A stretch of DNA of 64,000 nucleotides from Aphrocallistes beatrix (lineage: Eukaryota; Porifera; Hexactinellida; Sceptrulophora; Aphrocallistidae), in assembly GCA_963281255.1 (NCBI GenBank), contig OY725504.1, positions 2,852,001-2,916,000 of the forward strand, written 5' to 3'. This document shows positions 20,317-32,083 of this stretch, in pieces (positions within the stretch are counted from its first letter, which is position 1; each line of letters begins with the position of its first letter). The position numbers and the translations under genes were made by a program. A model generated the notes under the pieces. The model made no database searches, was not told the origin of the DNA, and saw only the letters and a list, made by a program, of their open reading frames with translations.

Positions 20317-23045
20317 CAGTACCGTAACTAGGGGGGGGCGAGCGGGGCATTTGCCCCGGGCGCTAAATTTCTAGGTGCGCAAAAATATGAAGGAACAATC
20401 CAGGCAATGGGGCGCTCCAAAATGCAAGGTCTAAGATTGCCGTTCTTATGCCACTATACTAGTATGGAACTTTTTTCAGTAAAAATAAGAAGAAAAACAG
20501 GGGAGTAAGCTTGAAAATCAGGGTACCTTCTTGTGGTAATACATTAATCTAATGGGTTTTGTCGAACCTTCTTAGAAAACCTTTGTCAATCTTTTCAAAC
20601 CTGGATTGATGAAAAGGAAGCAATCATTTCCAAAGTGCGTAAATTACTCGTAGAACACGGGCCGATGAGTGGAGAGAAAGCTGACTATTCAGAATCTTTG
20701 TCAGAAGATGGTAGAAGATTCACCAACGAATGGTTTTATAAACGTATGCACAACGGTGAAAAACTGAAGAGAAAGTGGCTAATGTACTCTGAAAGTGAAA
20801 GAGCCATATACTGTTTTCCGTGCATTGTATTTTATTATCAAGATTGTCAGGATAGCCAAACTTCAGTTAAGAATAAACCAGTAATAGCAGATCCTCAAAA
20901 AGGTTTCAAAGATTGGAAACATTTGAATCGGATAATCGACCATGAAAATTCTTTAAAACATGAAGAATGTTACATGAAATGGAATACATTTGAAAAGAAT
21001 CTTTCAGAAGGAAACACTATTGACCAAGAGTTACAGGAGATAATTTTAAAAGAAAAACAGAAATGGCGTCACATTTTGAAGGTATATTTGAATGCTATAC
21101 TTTTTTGTGCACAAAATAACATTGCTTTACGAGGAACTAATGAAATCATTGGTGAATCTAATTCAGGGATTTTTTTGAATTTACTCGAATTAATTGGTCA
21201 TTACGATGCTGAAATTAAGCATATGATCAAGAATCACAAAAAAGGTCATATTCATTATCTAAGCCCAACGATTCAGAATGAGTTTATTGGTTAAATGGCA
21301 GAAAAAGTGAGGTCTACCATTTTTGTTCAAATAAAAACAGCAAAATATTTTTCAATTATGTTTGACTGTACGCCCGACATATCTCACCAAGAACAAATGT
21401 GCGAAATCATTCGATATGTTCATGTGTCAAAGGAAAACAAAGTTTCAGTTGAAGAGCGATTTGTTGACTTTATCGATTCGCTCGAAAAGAGTGGGATGGG
21501 AATTGCTGAAGAAATCCTTGAAAAGCTCATAAAAGATGGTCTAGACATAATGGACGCTCGAGGGTCAAGGTTATGACAACGGATCTAACATGTCAGGCAA
21601 GTATTCAGGAGTGCAAGCCCATGTATTGAGGATAAACAACTTGGCCATTTATGTGCCATGTTCAGCACACACTCTTAACTTGGCTGGTGTTCATGCAGCG
21701 GCTGTTTCACCTGAAATTATCACATTTTTCGGTATTGTTCAACGGTTATTCACATTTTTCTCAAGCTCAGTTGCACGTTGGAACACATTAATGAGTCACC
21801 TAAAAGTCACACTTAAGAAACATGCAGACACAAGGTGGTCATCAAAAGCGATTGCAGTAAAAGCATTCTACACCCAGTTGTCACAAGTAATTAGATCATT
21901 ACAGGAATTGTCACAAGACAGACATCCTGATACTGTTTACACAGCAAATATCCTGCTTTTTCAAATAGATTTTCGATTTGTCTGCCTTTTATCAGTTTGG
22001 AACGTTGTGCTTGGCAATGTTGATAAAGTCAACCGTGCACTTCAGTCAAAGTCAGTAACAGTAGAACATGCGACACATCTCATCCAAGGATTAATAAGAT
22101 CAATTCAAGAAGTACGTAATTTTACTATAAATGACATATTGAAAGAAGCAAAAGTTTTGGTAAATACTCAATTGAGTGAGGTGTTTGAAATTGAGCCAAC
22201 TTTTCCCATGAAAAGAAAGAGAAAAAACCAAGAAATACCTGATGATGGAATTGGGCAGTTCAGGATGTTAGTAAATCAGATGCTAGATTCGATTATTTCA
22301 CATCTAAACTGGAGGTACACAAAGTTGAGAGAAATATATAATGATTTTGGATTTCTCTTTCAAATGTCACAACTAAGCTCGGCAAAATTAAAGAAAGCAG
22401 CTTCTGAACTTGCTGTCAAGTACTCCACTGACCTTGATGCGTTTGAGTTGAGTTGTGAAGTGGAGAGTCTCAAGGCTGTAACGAAGGGCATGGAGTTAAA
22501 TCCAAAAACTGCGAGGCCTTTGGAATTATTACAGTTTATGTATGATTACTCATTATCTGAGGCATACCCAAATATTGTAGTTGCGGTGAGGATTTTTCTG
22601 ACCTTACCAGTAACAGTTGCATCCTGCAAGAGAAGTTTCAGCAAACTTAAGCTTGTAAAAACATACTTACGTTCTACAATGGGCCAAGAACGCCTCTCCA
22701 ACCTTGCATTGTTAAGTATAGAAAATAGAATTGCAAAAGAGGTCGAATTTGACGATGTAATTGACAAATTTGCATCAATAAAAGCGAGAAAGATTGATTT
22801 GAAATGATGCGCATACACTTTGATTTCCAAATAAATTTATTTTGCAATTATAATTTATGTATGCTTCAATTCAGAAAATTAACAATACATTAATTAATTA
22901 AAAATATTATATCATAAGATTTATAGGCTTATAGTATGAGTATATACATTTACTAAAGGAATGTAAAAATGGGCAATTTCAATACAATTCAGGGGCGCAA
23001 TTTTGTTTCTTGCCCCGGGCGCTATGATTTCTTGTTATGGCTCTG
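20317..23045 (+). mobile_element. hAT transposon (hAT-1), 2,729 bp
   Basis: The ends 'cagtaccgtaactagg' and 'cttgttatggctctg' are imperfect inverted repeats with 'gccccgggcgct' just inside both. The flanking octamers catgcaca (20309-20316) and catgcaaa (23046-23053) differ at one base, fitting the 8-bp hAT duplication. A single broken transposase fills the interior. Confidence 0.85.
20581..22807 (+). pseudogene. hAT transposase, TTF-type zinc finger class, with one stop and one frameshift
   Basis: Three consecutive frames make one protein of about 730 codons. The N-terminal part has a TTF-type zinc-finger region (RRFTNEWFYKR, NGEKLKRKWLMYS, YCFPCIVFY) and DUF4371-like sequence. A TAA at 21292-21294 breaks it in frame. 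A frameshift near 21576-21590 separates IMDARG from the part with VPCSAHTLNLAGVHA and DTRWSSKA. The C-terminal hAT dimerisation domain is clear (YPNIVVAVRIFLTLPVTVA, LRSTMGQERLSNLALLSIE). It is similar in layout to ZMYM1/ZNF862-like transposase relatives. The few lesions suggest recent inactivation. The frame before 20635 is open, so the true start may be further left. Confidence 0.82.
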
Positions 23046-23057
23046 CATGCAAATACA

Positions 23058-23637
23058 ATCCTTACTATTAAAACTCGATTAATGTTTATATATGTGTATA
23101 TATACTATATATATATCTGTAACGAATTGATTGAAGAAACTGCCGGGCGCAGAATGCTGATTTTTGGCATGTGGGAGTCTTTTGGCTATGGCTCCAGTAA
23201 GTTCTGAGTTCAGAGCAAAATGTCGACTCATCATGGAATTATGACGTCATTGTCACATTTTTAAAAGTTAAGCAACACAGTTATTCGGGCATAACTCAGC
23301 CATTATAGGAGATAGAAGGCTGAAATTTTAATAGAATCTGTATACTAACATACCTCACATATGATGCGACTTTCATCAAAAAATGATGACTCATCACTTT
23401 GTTATGACGTCATCATTACGCATCAAAAATTTTAAAATTGACAAATTTGGTGATTTTTCGAGTGATATCGATTAGCACAGTAGAACAGACATATTTAGAG
23501 ATGTTATCTCCCTTATAATTAACCAATGTGACTCCAGGCGACCGAAGGGAGCCTCCGGCGGACACAAAGTGTCCGCCAGCCGCGCAGCGCAAGCAAGCGC
23601 GAAGCGCGCTTGTATATATTAAAACTCGATTATTGTT

Positions 23638-23668
<31 letters not shown>

Positions 23669-24680
23669 GTAACGAATTGATTGAAGAAACTGCAAGGCGT
23701 AGAAAGCTGATTTTTGGCATGTGGGAGTCTTTTGGCTATGGGTCCAGTAAGTTCTGAGCTCAGACGAAAATGTCGACTCATCATGGAATTATGACGTCAT
23801 TGTCACATTTTTAAAAGTTAAGCAACACAGTTATTCGGGCATAACTCAGCCATTATAGGAGATGGAAGGCTGAAATTTTAATAGAATCTGTATACTAACA
23901 CGTCTCACATATGATGCAACTATAATCAAAAAATGATGACTCATCACTTTGCTATGACGTCATCATTACTCATCAAAATTTTAAAAATTGACAAATTTGG
24001 TGTTTTTTCGAGTGATATCGATTTTAAAACTAAGATGGACATATTTAGAGATGATATATCCCGTTTAATTAACCAATGTCACCTCCAGGCGACCGAAGGG
24101 AGCCTCCGGCGGACACGAAGTGTCCGCCAGCCGCGCAGCGCAAGCAAGCGAAGCGCGCTTGTACTATATATCTATCTATATATCTGTAACGAATTGATTA
24201 AAGAAACTGCCAGTCACAGAAAGCTGATTTTTGGCATGTGGGAGTCTTTTGGCTATGGCTCCACTAAGTTCTGAGCTCAGACGAAAATGTCGACTCATCA
24301 TGGAATTATGACGTCATTGTCACCTTTTTTTAATTAGAAATTTTAGTTTTTCGACCATAACTCAGCCATTTTAAGTGATAGAAGGCTGAAATTTTAATAG
24401 AATGTGCATATTAATATACCTCACATATGATGTAACTACCATCAAAAATGATGACTAATCACTCTGTTATGACGTCATCATTACGTTTTAAAATTGACAA
24501 ATTTGGTGATTTTTCGAGTGATATCGATTTTAATTAAAACACTAAGATGGACATATTTAGAGATGTTATCTCCCTTATAATTAACCAATGTGACTCCAGG
24601 CGACCGAAGGAGCCTCCGGCGGACACAAAGTGTCCGCCAGCCGCGCAGCTCAAGCAAGCGAAGCGGGATTATTTACATTA
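23058..24680. repeat. Three tandem direct copies of the GC-rich palindromic repeat (period about 0.52-0.55 kb)
   Basis: Each unit runs from a TA-rich start through 'taacgaattgattgaagaaa' (23120, 23670, 24187), 'ggcatgtgggagtc', 'atgacgtcattgtcac', 'gatgactcatcac' and 'gacgtcatcattac'. It then passes 'cgagtgatatcgattt' and the GC-rich core with palindrome GGCGGACACAAAGTGTCCGCC-like and 'gcaagcgaagcgcgcttgta'. Frames across it are not conserved proteins. Confidence 0.88.
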
Positions 24681-24830
24681 TTGTGAGAATATTAGCTACA
24701 ACATGACAGAGAAAATAGTTTTAGGTATTGCAAAAATGAAGAAAGCAGATCAAGTATTGACAAGCCAATTACTTCTCTCGAGCAAACGAACTAGAAAATT
24801 AAGACAGTCAGTACTTTTAAAACACCATCC

Positions 24831-25012
24831 TGTGGGATTTCCTGAGAGTTTCTGTGGGATTTCCTGTGTGTTTCTGTGGGATTTCCTGTGTGCTTCTGTG
24901 GGATTTCCTGTGTGTTTCTGTGGGATTTCATGTGGGCTTCTGTGGGATTTCCTGTGTGTTTCTGTGGGATTTCCTGTGTGTTTCTGTGGGATTCTGTGGG
25001 AATTCCCACAGA
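24831..25012. repeat. 22-bp minisatellite, about seven units
   Basis: Units of 'ttcctgtgtgtttctgtgggat' type with a few variants, ending in the palindrome 'gggaattccc'. Because the period is not a multiple of 3, all six frames stay open for a while, giving repetitive false proteins. Confidence 0.9.
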
Positions 25013-25052
25013 AATCCTGTGGGAATGGGAATTGAAATTCCATTCCCACGAC

Positions 25053-26281
25053 AACCCCGAGTATCCTCATGCTGTCGCAATAGACTCCAATTCTAACCAA
25101 ATACGTATATGTTCCAGATGGATTGCATTTAACAATCTTCTCAGAGATAGGAGAGTTTCTAAACCGTTCTCACATTCACACATGAAGCATCCATACGGTA
25201 TAGCGATAAATATAGACGATGCATATGTGACAGACATAGTAGAACACTCCGTATTCCTTTTCGAATCCAGACTTCTGTCTCGTTGCTAGGCTAGGGGGCA
25301 GAGGATCTAATATTAGACAAGTTTATGAGCCTAGACAACTCGCTGTCTCTCCCAACGGATTTGTATTAATTACTGATCGCAATAACAATCGAGTTCTAAT
25401 CCTGGACAGTGCGCACATGACTCAATGGCAAACCCCGTTGACGTTAAACTGACAGAATGCCAAGTATACGTTCTTTGTGAAACCTCTCCTTTCGTTAATA
25501 TTTTTTCTTACATTGGAGACCTGTTGCGTAGATCCACGAGATTCTTATACTACATAACCATGGATGGTTTTGTAGCGTAGAATTCTGAGATTATCCGTAG
25601 AATCGGGAGATTTTGTTTTATTTACTCAAATCGTCTTGTGGTTCAATCGGTTTCTTAATAACCACTGCCACTAAATTGTGGCACGCAGGATAATTTGATG
25701 GCACACGACGCAATTTACTTGGTAAAACCCCATATGAATCATAAATGGAAAATTAAATTCATCCATGGTCCATATGAGGTTTTACCAAGTAAATTATGTC
25801 GCGTGCCACTAAATTGTGTCGAGTACCATCAAATTGTTGGCACTTTAGTGGCGATGGTTATCAAGTTATGATGGAACCGGTTGAACCACAAGGTCATTTG
25901 AGTAAGCAAAACTAAATCTCACGATTCTATGGATAATCTCAGAATTCTACGCCACAAAATCATCCATGGTTATGTAGTATAAGAATCTCACAGATCTACG
26001 CAACAGACCTAATACGATCCCTAATTACAAGTGGTGCTTTTGGAATGCTAGAAGGGTCGTCTTCATTCTTTTGTCTGGATGCTAACGGTACTTTCCTTCT
26101 CAGTGATTGCTGGTGTCATCAAATCAATATATTTTCAAAAGAAGGAACACTCCTCCACACTTTGGCGAAAGAAGGTTTCGAAGAGGGAATGTTTACTTAT
26201 CCACAGGGAATAGCCCTCACCAACAATCTAAAATTGATAATTGTGTCTAGGAGTAAAAACAAGTCTGCAAATTTATTCTAG
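25053..26281 (+). pseudogene. NHL-repeat protein pseudogene, 5' truncated and split by a palindromic element
   Basis: Starts abruptly after the minisatellite with an NHL blade (YPHAVAIDSNSNQI), continues with HPYGIAINIDDAYVTDIVEH, a frameshift near 25285, and EPRQLAVSPNG...LITDRNNNRVLIL. It is then interrupted at 25523-26004 and resumes with FFCLDANGTFLLSDC, EGTLLHTLAKEGFEEGM and TYPQGIALTNN. It is the same family as 11129-11880 (about 80% similar by eye). No start codon or coiled coil remains. Confidence 0.78.
25523..26004. mobile_element. Palindromic MITE, 482 bp, in the NHL pseudogene
   Basis: The whole element is an imperfect inverted repeat ('gttgcgtagatc' at the left, 'gatctacgcaac' at the right, arms over 200 bp). 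It is flanked by the hexamer agacct (25517-25522 and 26005-26010). The superfamily is not recognised. Confidence 0.75.
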
Positions 26282-26399
26282 TGACTAGGTGTTAGTTTGT
26301 TTGTGTGATAATTATATCATAACTTATTAAACATGTTTTCATGTTCAACATTTAGTTCTGCCACTGAGACACTAGTCGCTGTACAGAATTGAACAGTTT

Positions 26400-26440
26400 G
26401 AATGTGTCCGCCAGCCGCAAAGCGCGCTTGTTAGTATTAA
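26400..26440. repeat. Short GC-rich repeat remnant
   Basis: Only 'gtccgccagccgcaaagcgcgcttgtta' remains, marking the end of a lost unit. Confidence 0.6.
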
Positions 26441-26739
26441 TTAAAATTAAATCCAACTGGAATGTTAAATCCCTGAATTCTGATTGGCTAATGCAATTAG
26501 CCAACCAGAATCTACACCAGGTTCAAATCTGCACCATATAAGGAATAATATATGGTCCAAATTTGGCGGAAATTTGAACCTCATTCCAGTCCGAAAGTTA
26601 CTTCTTTTTCCCAATTTTTCAATTTTGGTCTCTTCACCGCAATTTACCCTCAATTGAGTTCAATTGAATTTAATCCCATACTCAGATTACTTTAAAGACG
26701 CATGGTTCCCTTCTGTGCCAACTCATGAGACCTAAGTGG

Positions 26740-27411
26740 AGGGTTCGTTAATTTCTCCCGGAGAGCACTTCCCCCTGCTGGCCTCACGTCCCTCTACTGC
26801 TGTGGTTCTAGACTGCAGGGGTGCAGGAGACTGCCAACTGAGCTCTCCTGTATCCCCCTCCCAACCGTCAGACCTCTTCTCTCCCACTTGCTAGCGGACA
26901 TAAAGTCCCATCTCTCTCCCATTCACATCCAGCTGCAAGACGTTCTCCTGGTTCTGATGGACACCCACTCTCAGGAGGACCGCACCAAGGGACAGCCCCC
27001 TCCTGCTGCTCAGAGAGTTCCTGTCCAACCTCGACACAGAGGGACAGCAGGGAGGATCCCCGCGCATCCTGGACGGGAGGGGCTATGAGCCGCCTGGAGT
27101 CTCCACTACCCGCCTACTCAGCTGGAGTCAGCCAATCAACGGCCTTCACACCTTCAACTGGTGATGACATCGCATTCCCTTCTATCGACTCGCCCCTTCC
27201 GCAGCCCAAGGAGGGTTTCTTCAAACTGAGACGCGCCCCTCTCCCCACGCCCGCTAGCCGGCCGACGCGAGAACTGGACTCTCACTCCGAGCCCGACACT
27301 GCTCTAGATCCAGAAGGTAGTGACGTCATCAACGATAGCATTGAGCCTAGCTACCGCGTATCTACAACACAGGTAATTACTCATAACCGAACTATCCTAA
27401 CCAATCACTAA
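26740..27411 (+). pseudogene. Unidentified coding-like GC-rich segment
   Basis: Base composition jumps to GC-rich against an AT-rich background. One frame is open from about 26740 to 27088 (contains LLADIKSHLSPIHIQLQDVL). A second reads LLLREFLSNLDTEGQQGGS at about 27000-27060, and a third is open 27085-27411 (TPSTGDDIAFPSIDSPLPQP). The shifts suggest a cellular gene fragment with frameshifts or a retrocopy. No family was recognised. Confidence 0.35.
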
Positions 27412-27419
27412 ATGACAAT

Positions 27420-28384
27420 TCCAGTACAAATTAATCGATGCTCTATGAATAAAAACTTTTTTTTTCTTAACCGAAATTAAGAATATTTGGGCATTTCGAA
27501 ATAGAATTTAGCTTAATTAAAAAATGGTCAAAAGTGATTCGTTCCGATCGCTACTTTCGGCTTTCTTTAATAATTATTTATATTTATTTAAATAACGTAA
27601 GTGTTAGTTGGAAATATGTTTCACTTCATATATCGCATTATTGTCATTATTGCAGTCAGTATTATTTCATTGCATTTCAGCGGACGAAATGTCCGTGCGA
27701 CTAAGTGTCCGTTTACCAAACAATTCTCCACTCCACCCACAATTGCATACCACACTAATGTAATATAATAGCATAAATCAAAATCCAAAATAGATTTTTT
27801 TAAAATTTTAGCCGGCAGAATGTTGATGCAGCTTTATGAGGTACTCATAGGACATGAATGATGATATTTAAAGTCTACATATTGAATACCATATACCATA
27901 GTAATCATGGAGATCCCGTTTAATGAATTTATTCGCATAATTAAGTATTACTATACTTGTATTTTTCTTTTTCAACCAATCAGATTCTGCACCTTTCTTC
28001 CCGTCCCGTAAATTAAGCATGCCCTCAGATTTCAAGTTTAATGAATTATTATTATTTATTTATATTCATGGAGTTAGGTCTAATCCCTATTAATCAATAA
28101 AATCAAATCTAACTGTAATGTTAAATCCCGGATTCTGATTGACTAATACTTTTAGACACCTTTTGTGGAAAGGTGTGAAAATATTTCTGAATTTGCTCCC
28201 AGTTTCAAATCTCCACCATGTCAGGAATATATGGCCCAGATTTGGTTCAATTTGGTCCAATACAATTTCCAAGCAGGCGTACGTTCGACGCTGATCATGA
28301 CATAAGGCATCTTCTATGCTAGGAGCTTGCACTAAAAATTATTAATTGAATCTGTTTTGGGAAATAATAATACAACTCTGAATA
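27420..28384. other. Gene-free stretch with relics of dispersed repeats
   Basis: 28100-28300 resembles 26455-26590 ('ttaaatccc...attctgattg', 'caccat...aggaatatatgg'). 27731-27790 is an inverted match to 29341-29410 and to 34025-34075. No reading frame of interest was found. Confidence 0.4.
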
Positions 28385-28985
28385 GCCTACCTATCCTGGG
28401 GCTAACCCGGTTGCACAATAGGTTATATTTGTGATTTTCAGGCACTTCTAGGTGTTTTTATTATAAAGTTTTCCGCATAGAGCTGAAATGTGAATGGGTT
28501 AATACGAAAAAATACGAAATTTTTTGAATTTTTTCATGGAATGTTGCTACATTCCAGTGTTGCTATTGAAACGTGTTTTGGTCAGTTGGGGTTATATCTT
28601 GAAAACCGCGATAGCTTGACATTCAAATGTATTTTCGTATCAACCCATTCACATCTCAGTTCTATGCGAAAAATCTATAATAAAAACACCTAGAAACGCC
28701 CTTAAACGACCTCTAAAATCACCAAATTTGTCACAAATATAACCTATTGCGCAACAATATGGTGATTAATCTAAATTTTAACAGCGGATATGGGTACCTT
28801 GATACCATATTTATATATGCTGGTAATACATTACTAAGCTCTATTTTGCTTTGTTAATGATTTAAGGCAGCTCATGTATTAGTTCAACCATCTTCTACCG
28901 CATCCCTAGTTCCAAATCCGCAAGCTACTGTGAGGCCTTATATGCAGTAGGCTATGATTTATGCAATTCGAACTCCTAAACAGTG
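28385..28985. repeat. P1 family copy, incomplete
   Basis: Ends with the inverted family terminus 'gaggccttatatgcagtagg' and contains 'ttaaggcagctcatgtatta', 'tgttgctattgaaacg' and 'caaatttgtcacaaatataa'. The left terminus is degraded. Confidence 0.7.
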
Positions 28986-28999
28986 TTTTGATATTCAAT

Positions 29000-29531
29000 T
29001 TTTTCCTATTAAAATGGGAATTAAAGTGTACATGGGATCGAAAAAAATGAAAAAATAAAGTTAGTCACGACAGACCGATAGTGCAGCTCCAGTAAGTGAC
29101 TAGGGGAATTTAAAAAATATTTATAGAACTAGAATAGTGTGAAACCAGATTTCAAGTTCAGAGTTTTGAGAAAAAGTATAAAGAAATACTTCACATCTAT
29201 ATGTACATCTACATCCTAAAGGGAATAAATCTATACACATTTGATTTAATTCAGGTTGACATGAAAAAATGTTTACAATGCAAGTATAGCAATACTATAT
29301 AATGCACATGTCCTACGAGTCACTTAATGGAGCCTTTAAAAAAATCAATTTTGGAACTTGATTTATGCTATTATATTACATTAGTGTAGAATGCAATTGT
29401 AGGTGGAGTAATTATTCCTCCCGCGCAACAATGCCATCACGGGACTCCCCAACACAAGTAATTCCCGTTACTATCTTAATAATGAAGTATAAAATATAAG
29501 AATAAGAACGGTTAAAAAGATACATTTAGAA
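29000..29531. other. Upstream region of the SLC37-like gene
   Basis: The last ~45 bp ('gaataagaacggttaaaaag' just before the start) are conserved in front of the pseudogene copy at 38707, so the duplication included the 5' flank. No core-promoter motif is convincing. Confidence 0.4.
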
Positions 29532-31046
29532 ATGAAGTTTATTGCGATACATTATCCAATTGAGTTATTAGATAAAGTAATAACAGCACTAAGATTTCCT
29601 GGAAAATACAAACAGTCGCTCTACAAGGTATTAGCATGGATGGTTACATACTACTTCTACTTCGCTCTTTTTTACTGTTACACTCTGCTCGGTTCTGTTA
29701 AAGGAACTCTCAATCCGCCATGTATATTCAAAAATAAAACAGATCTATCCAATTCAAACTCAACTCAGAATAAAAACTGCTCGGCCTGGGAACCATTCGT
29801 TGGAGACCATGGGAACACTTTGCTGGGAGCGCTTGATTTTGTCCCTCTATTTTCATATGGAATCCTAAATTTAATAATCGGCAATGTCACCGATCATTTT
29901 GACTACCGCTACAATATGTGCTTTACTGGGGTGATTCTGTTCCTCTACTCCACTCTATTTGGATCTGGCTATTATCTCGAAATCCATTCTTTGCCCTACT
30001 ACGTGTTCGCACAGATTTTGCTAGGACTTGGTAGTTGTGGGCTGTCTGGGTGTCTGGGGGTTCTTGGGAAGTGGTTTAATGGGAAGAGAAGTGGCATTAT
30101 CATTGGCATATGGTCCACTTCCTCTCCAGTATCTCGAGTTCTTGGTCGGCCTCTTGCCAGTATCTGGTCAGATTACGCTTGGGGTGCTTCTTTCTACTCT
30201 TCATCAATAATTACTGCTACTGCTTCTATTTTAGTATTCTTATTTCTAGTCCCTGGTCCGAGATACCTCCATCGCAATCAGAAAGAATCCACACTCACTC
30301 CAACTCAAAACATCGACAAAAACAGAAAACAAAAACCTAAGGAGAGAGGGATCTTCATCTGGAAAGCCCTTCGCATTCCAGGGGTTGTGGAATATTCAAT
30401 CTCGGTATTCTTCATTTACAGTGCGTTCTATTCTTCATTTTTCTGGTTTCCTTATATCATCAAACATTCAGTGATCGAAGGTATTTCTTATGCAACCTCG
30501 ATTTCTTCCATCTTTTCGATTGTCTTTGACTTAGGAGGCATGGCAGGGGTAGCTACAGGAGGGGGGTTATCCTACTTACTGACATCCCACTCAATCGTCA
30601 TCACACTCTACTCGTACCTCTCCATCCTGCTGCTCTCCTGCTACTATCTCCTCTACACGGTTAAGCTAGTCTACAACCTGGTGATACTCTTCTCTATAGG
30701 ATTCACTTTAGGAGGAGCTTACGTGATCATGGTTATCTCAATCCCAATAGCTCTAAGCAAACTCAAGTCTTTGGAAAGTAATACCAACTCAGTTGGCACT
30801 ATTTTAGGTATCACCGCTTTTATCGGAAGCATGGGGGGTGCATTAGGAGGCTTCCTACCGGGCTATCTAATACAATTCGGGATTCCGGCAGTTCTTTTCC
30901 TCATCATGATGAATGCCCTATTCTCTGCTCTCTCCATAACCAGAATTACCATCAGAGATTGCTGCAAGCTGGTGAAGAATATCTACTCTTGTCTGATGTG
31001 TAACCGTCATGTTTATGTCCTACACGCAGATAGTATTGACATGTAG
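29532..31046 (+). CDS. SLC37-like major facilitator (sugar-phosphate/phosphate exchanger family)
   Basis: A 504-residue frame with about 12 hydrophobic segments. SLC37-type signatures are visible: LDFVPLFSYG (101-110), GNVTDHFDYRY (117-127), a LEIHSLPYYVFAQILLGLG block (149-167), GKWFNGKRSGIIIGIW (179-194) and VPGPRYL after the sixth segment. The first extracellular/lumenal loop carries likely N-glycosylation sites (NKT, NST, NCS). A charged cytoplasmic loop (KNRKQKPKERG) separates the two six-helix halves. SLC37 proteins are ER or endosomal antiporters of sugar phosphates and phosphate; substrate here is unproven. The usual WNSH motif after the GIW is STSS, so it is a divergent member. No introns interrupt the frame. 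A decayed paralog lies at 38707-41275. Confidence 0.85.
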   Translation: MKFIAIHYPIELLDKVITALRFPGKYKQSLYKVLAWMVTYYFYFALFYCYTLLGSVKGTLNPPCIFKNKTDLSNSNSTQNKNCSAWEPFVGDHGNTLLGALDFVPLFSYGILNLIIGNVTDHFDYRYNMCFTGVILFLYSTLFGSGYYLEIHSLPYYVFAQILLGLGSCGLSGCLGVLGKWFNGKRSGIIIGIWSTSSPVSRVLGRPLASIWSDYAWGASFYSSSIITATASILVFLFLVPGPRYLHRNQKESTLTPTQNIDKNRKQKPKERGIFIWKALRIPGVVEYSISVFFIYSAFYSSFFWFPYIIKHSVIEGISYATSISSIFSIVFDLGGMAGVATGGGLSYLLTSHSIVITLYSYLSILLLSCYYLLYTVKLVYNLVILFSIGFTLGGAYVIMVISIPIALSKLKSLESNTNSVGTILGITAFIGSMGGALGGFLPGYLIQFGIPAVLFLIMMNALFSALSITRITIRDCCKLVKNIYSCLMCNRHVYVLHADSIDM

Positions 31047-32083
31047 TTGTTGTAGATTGATGAGTATCTAGGACTGCTATTTTAGGCTGTTCGAGTATAT
31101 TAGTATACCCTAGATTTTACTCTAATTTCCAACTTGTGATAAGTTTTATGTTAAAAATTAAAAGACATACTGTATATAGATACAATATTGATATTATGCC
31201 ATATACTACTAGATGTACTAATCAATCAATAGGCTATTCGGGTATATTATTCAATGCGAAGTTCTTTTCCCTTTAATTAACATAGCATACTCAATATAAT
31301 GCCTCACTGTAAAATAACCAAGGATGTAGTAATAGCCGAGTGGATTAATACACGATCAGCTTAAAATCATTAACCATGTAGAATAGACCTTAATTAAGAA
31401 TGTGATACCAGGATATATAAACATGGCGCAAAAGTATTTATATCCGTTTGTCAAAAATTCGATAAGTCATCCTATCAGTGCGCAACAGATCATTTTAATT
31501 AAGAAGCGATTTTTTTAAAAAGTTGTTTTTAAAATGCTCGAAATGCTATTAAAATTTGCTCTTGGGATTTTTCTATTTATAGCAACTACCCCAAAATTAT
31601 ATGGCTTCCCCTTCAAAATACCTTAAACCGGAAATGACGCGACACATTCCTGGGGCAACGTGGTTAAACCCTTGGAAGCATTTGGGATTTTTCTATTTAT
31701 AGTAGTAACCCCGAACTTATATGGCTTCCCCATTGAAAATGGCTTAAATAAAAAATGACGCAACACATTCCTGTGGCAAGCGTGGGATAATTATTAATTA
31801 ATGTATGATTTTTATTTATAATCTTTTAATGGAATGTTGTTACATTCTTGTGTTGCTATGGTAAAGCATTTTGGTCAGTTTGAGCCATATCCTGCAACTG
31901 TAATAACTAAGTCAATAAAATATGATCATATTTGTTAGGCAATAGGCTACTTCTTATCTTATGTATTAAAACACTGACTAGAAATATGTGGCAATTTAGT
32001 ATTTGTTCAAATTCTTAAAGTCAACCCATAACTCACAACTTGGATTTAGAAGTTCAAATTGTATTATCACCTAATAGGAAGTA

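Noticed and set aside
24831..25012. CRISPR-like array
   Set aside because: Contiguous tandem units with no spacers, in a eukaryotic context.
24547..25100. Long frames with CFCGISC or THRKSHRN repeats on both strands
   Set aside because: Artefacts of the 22-bp minisatellite.
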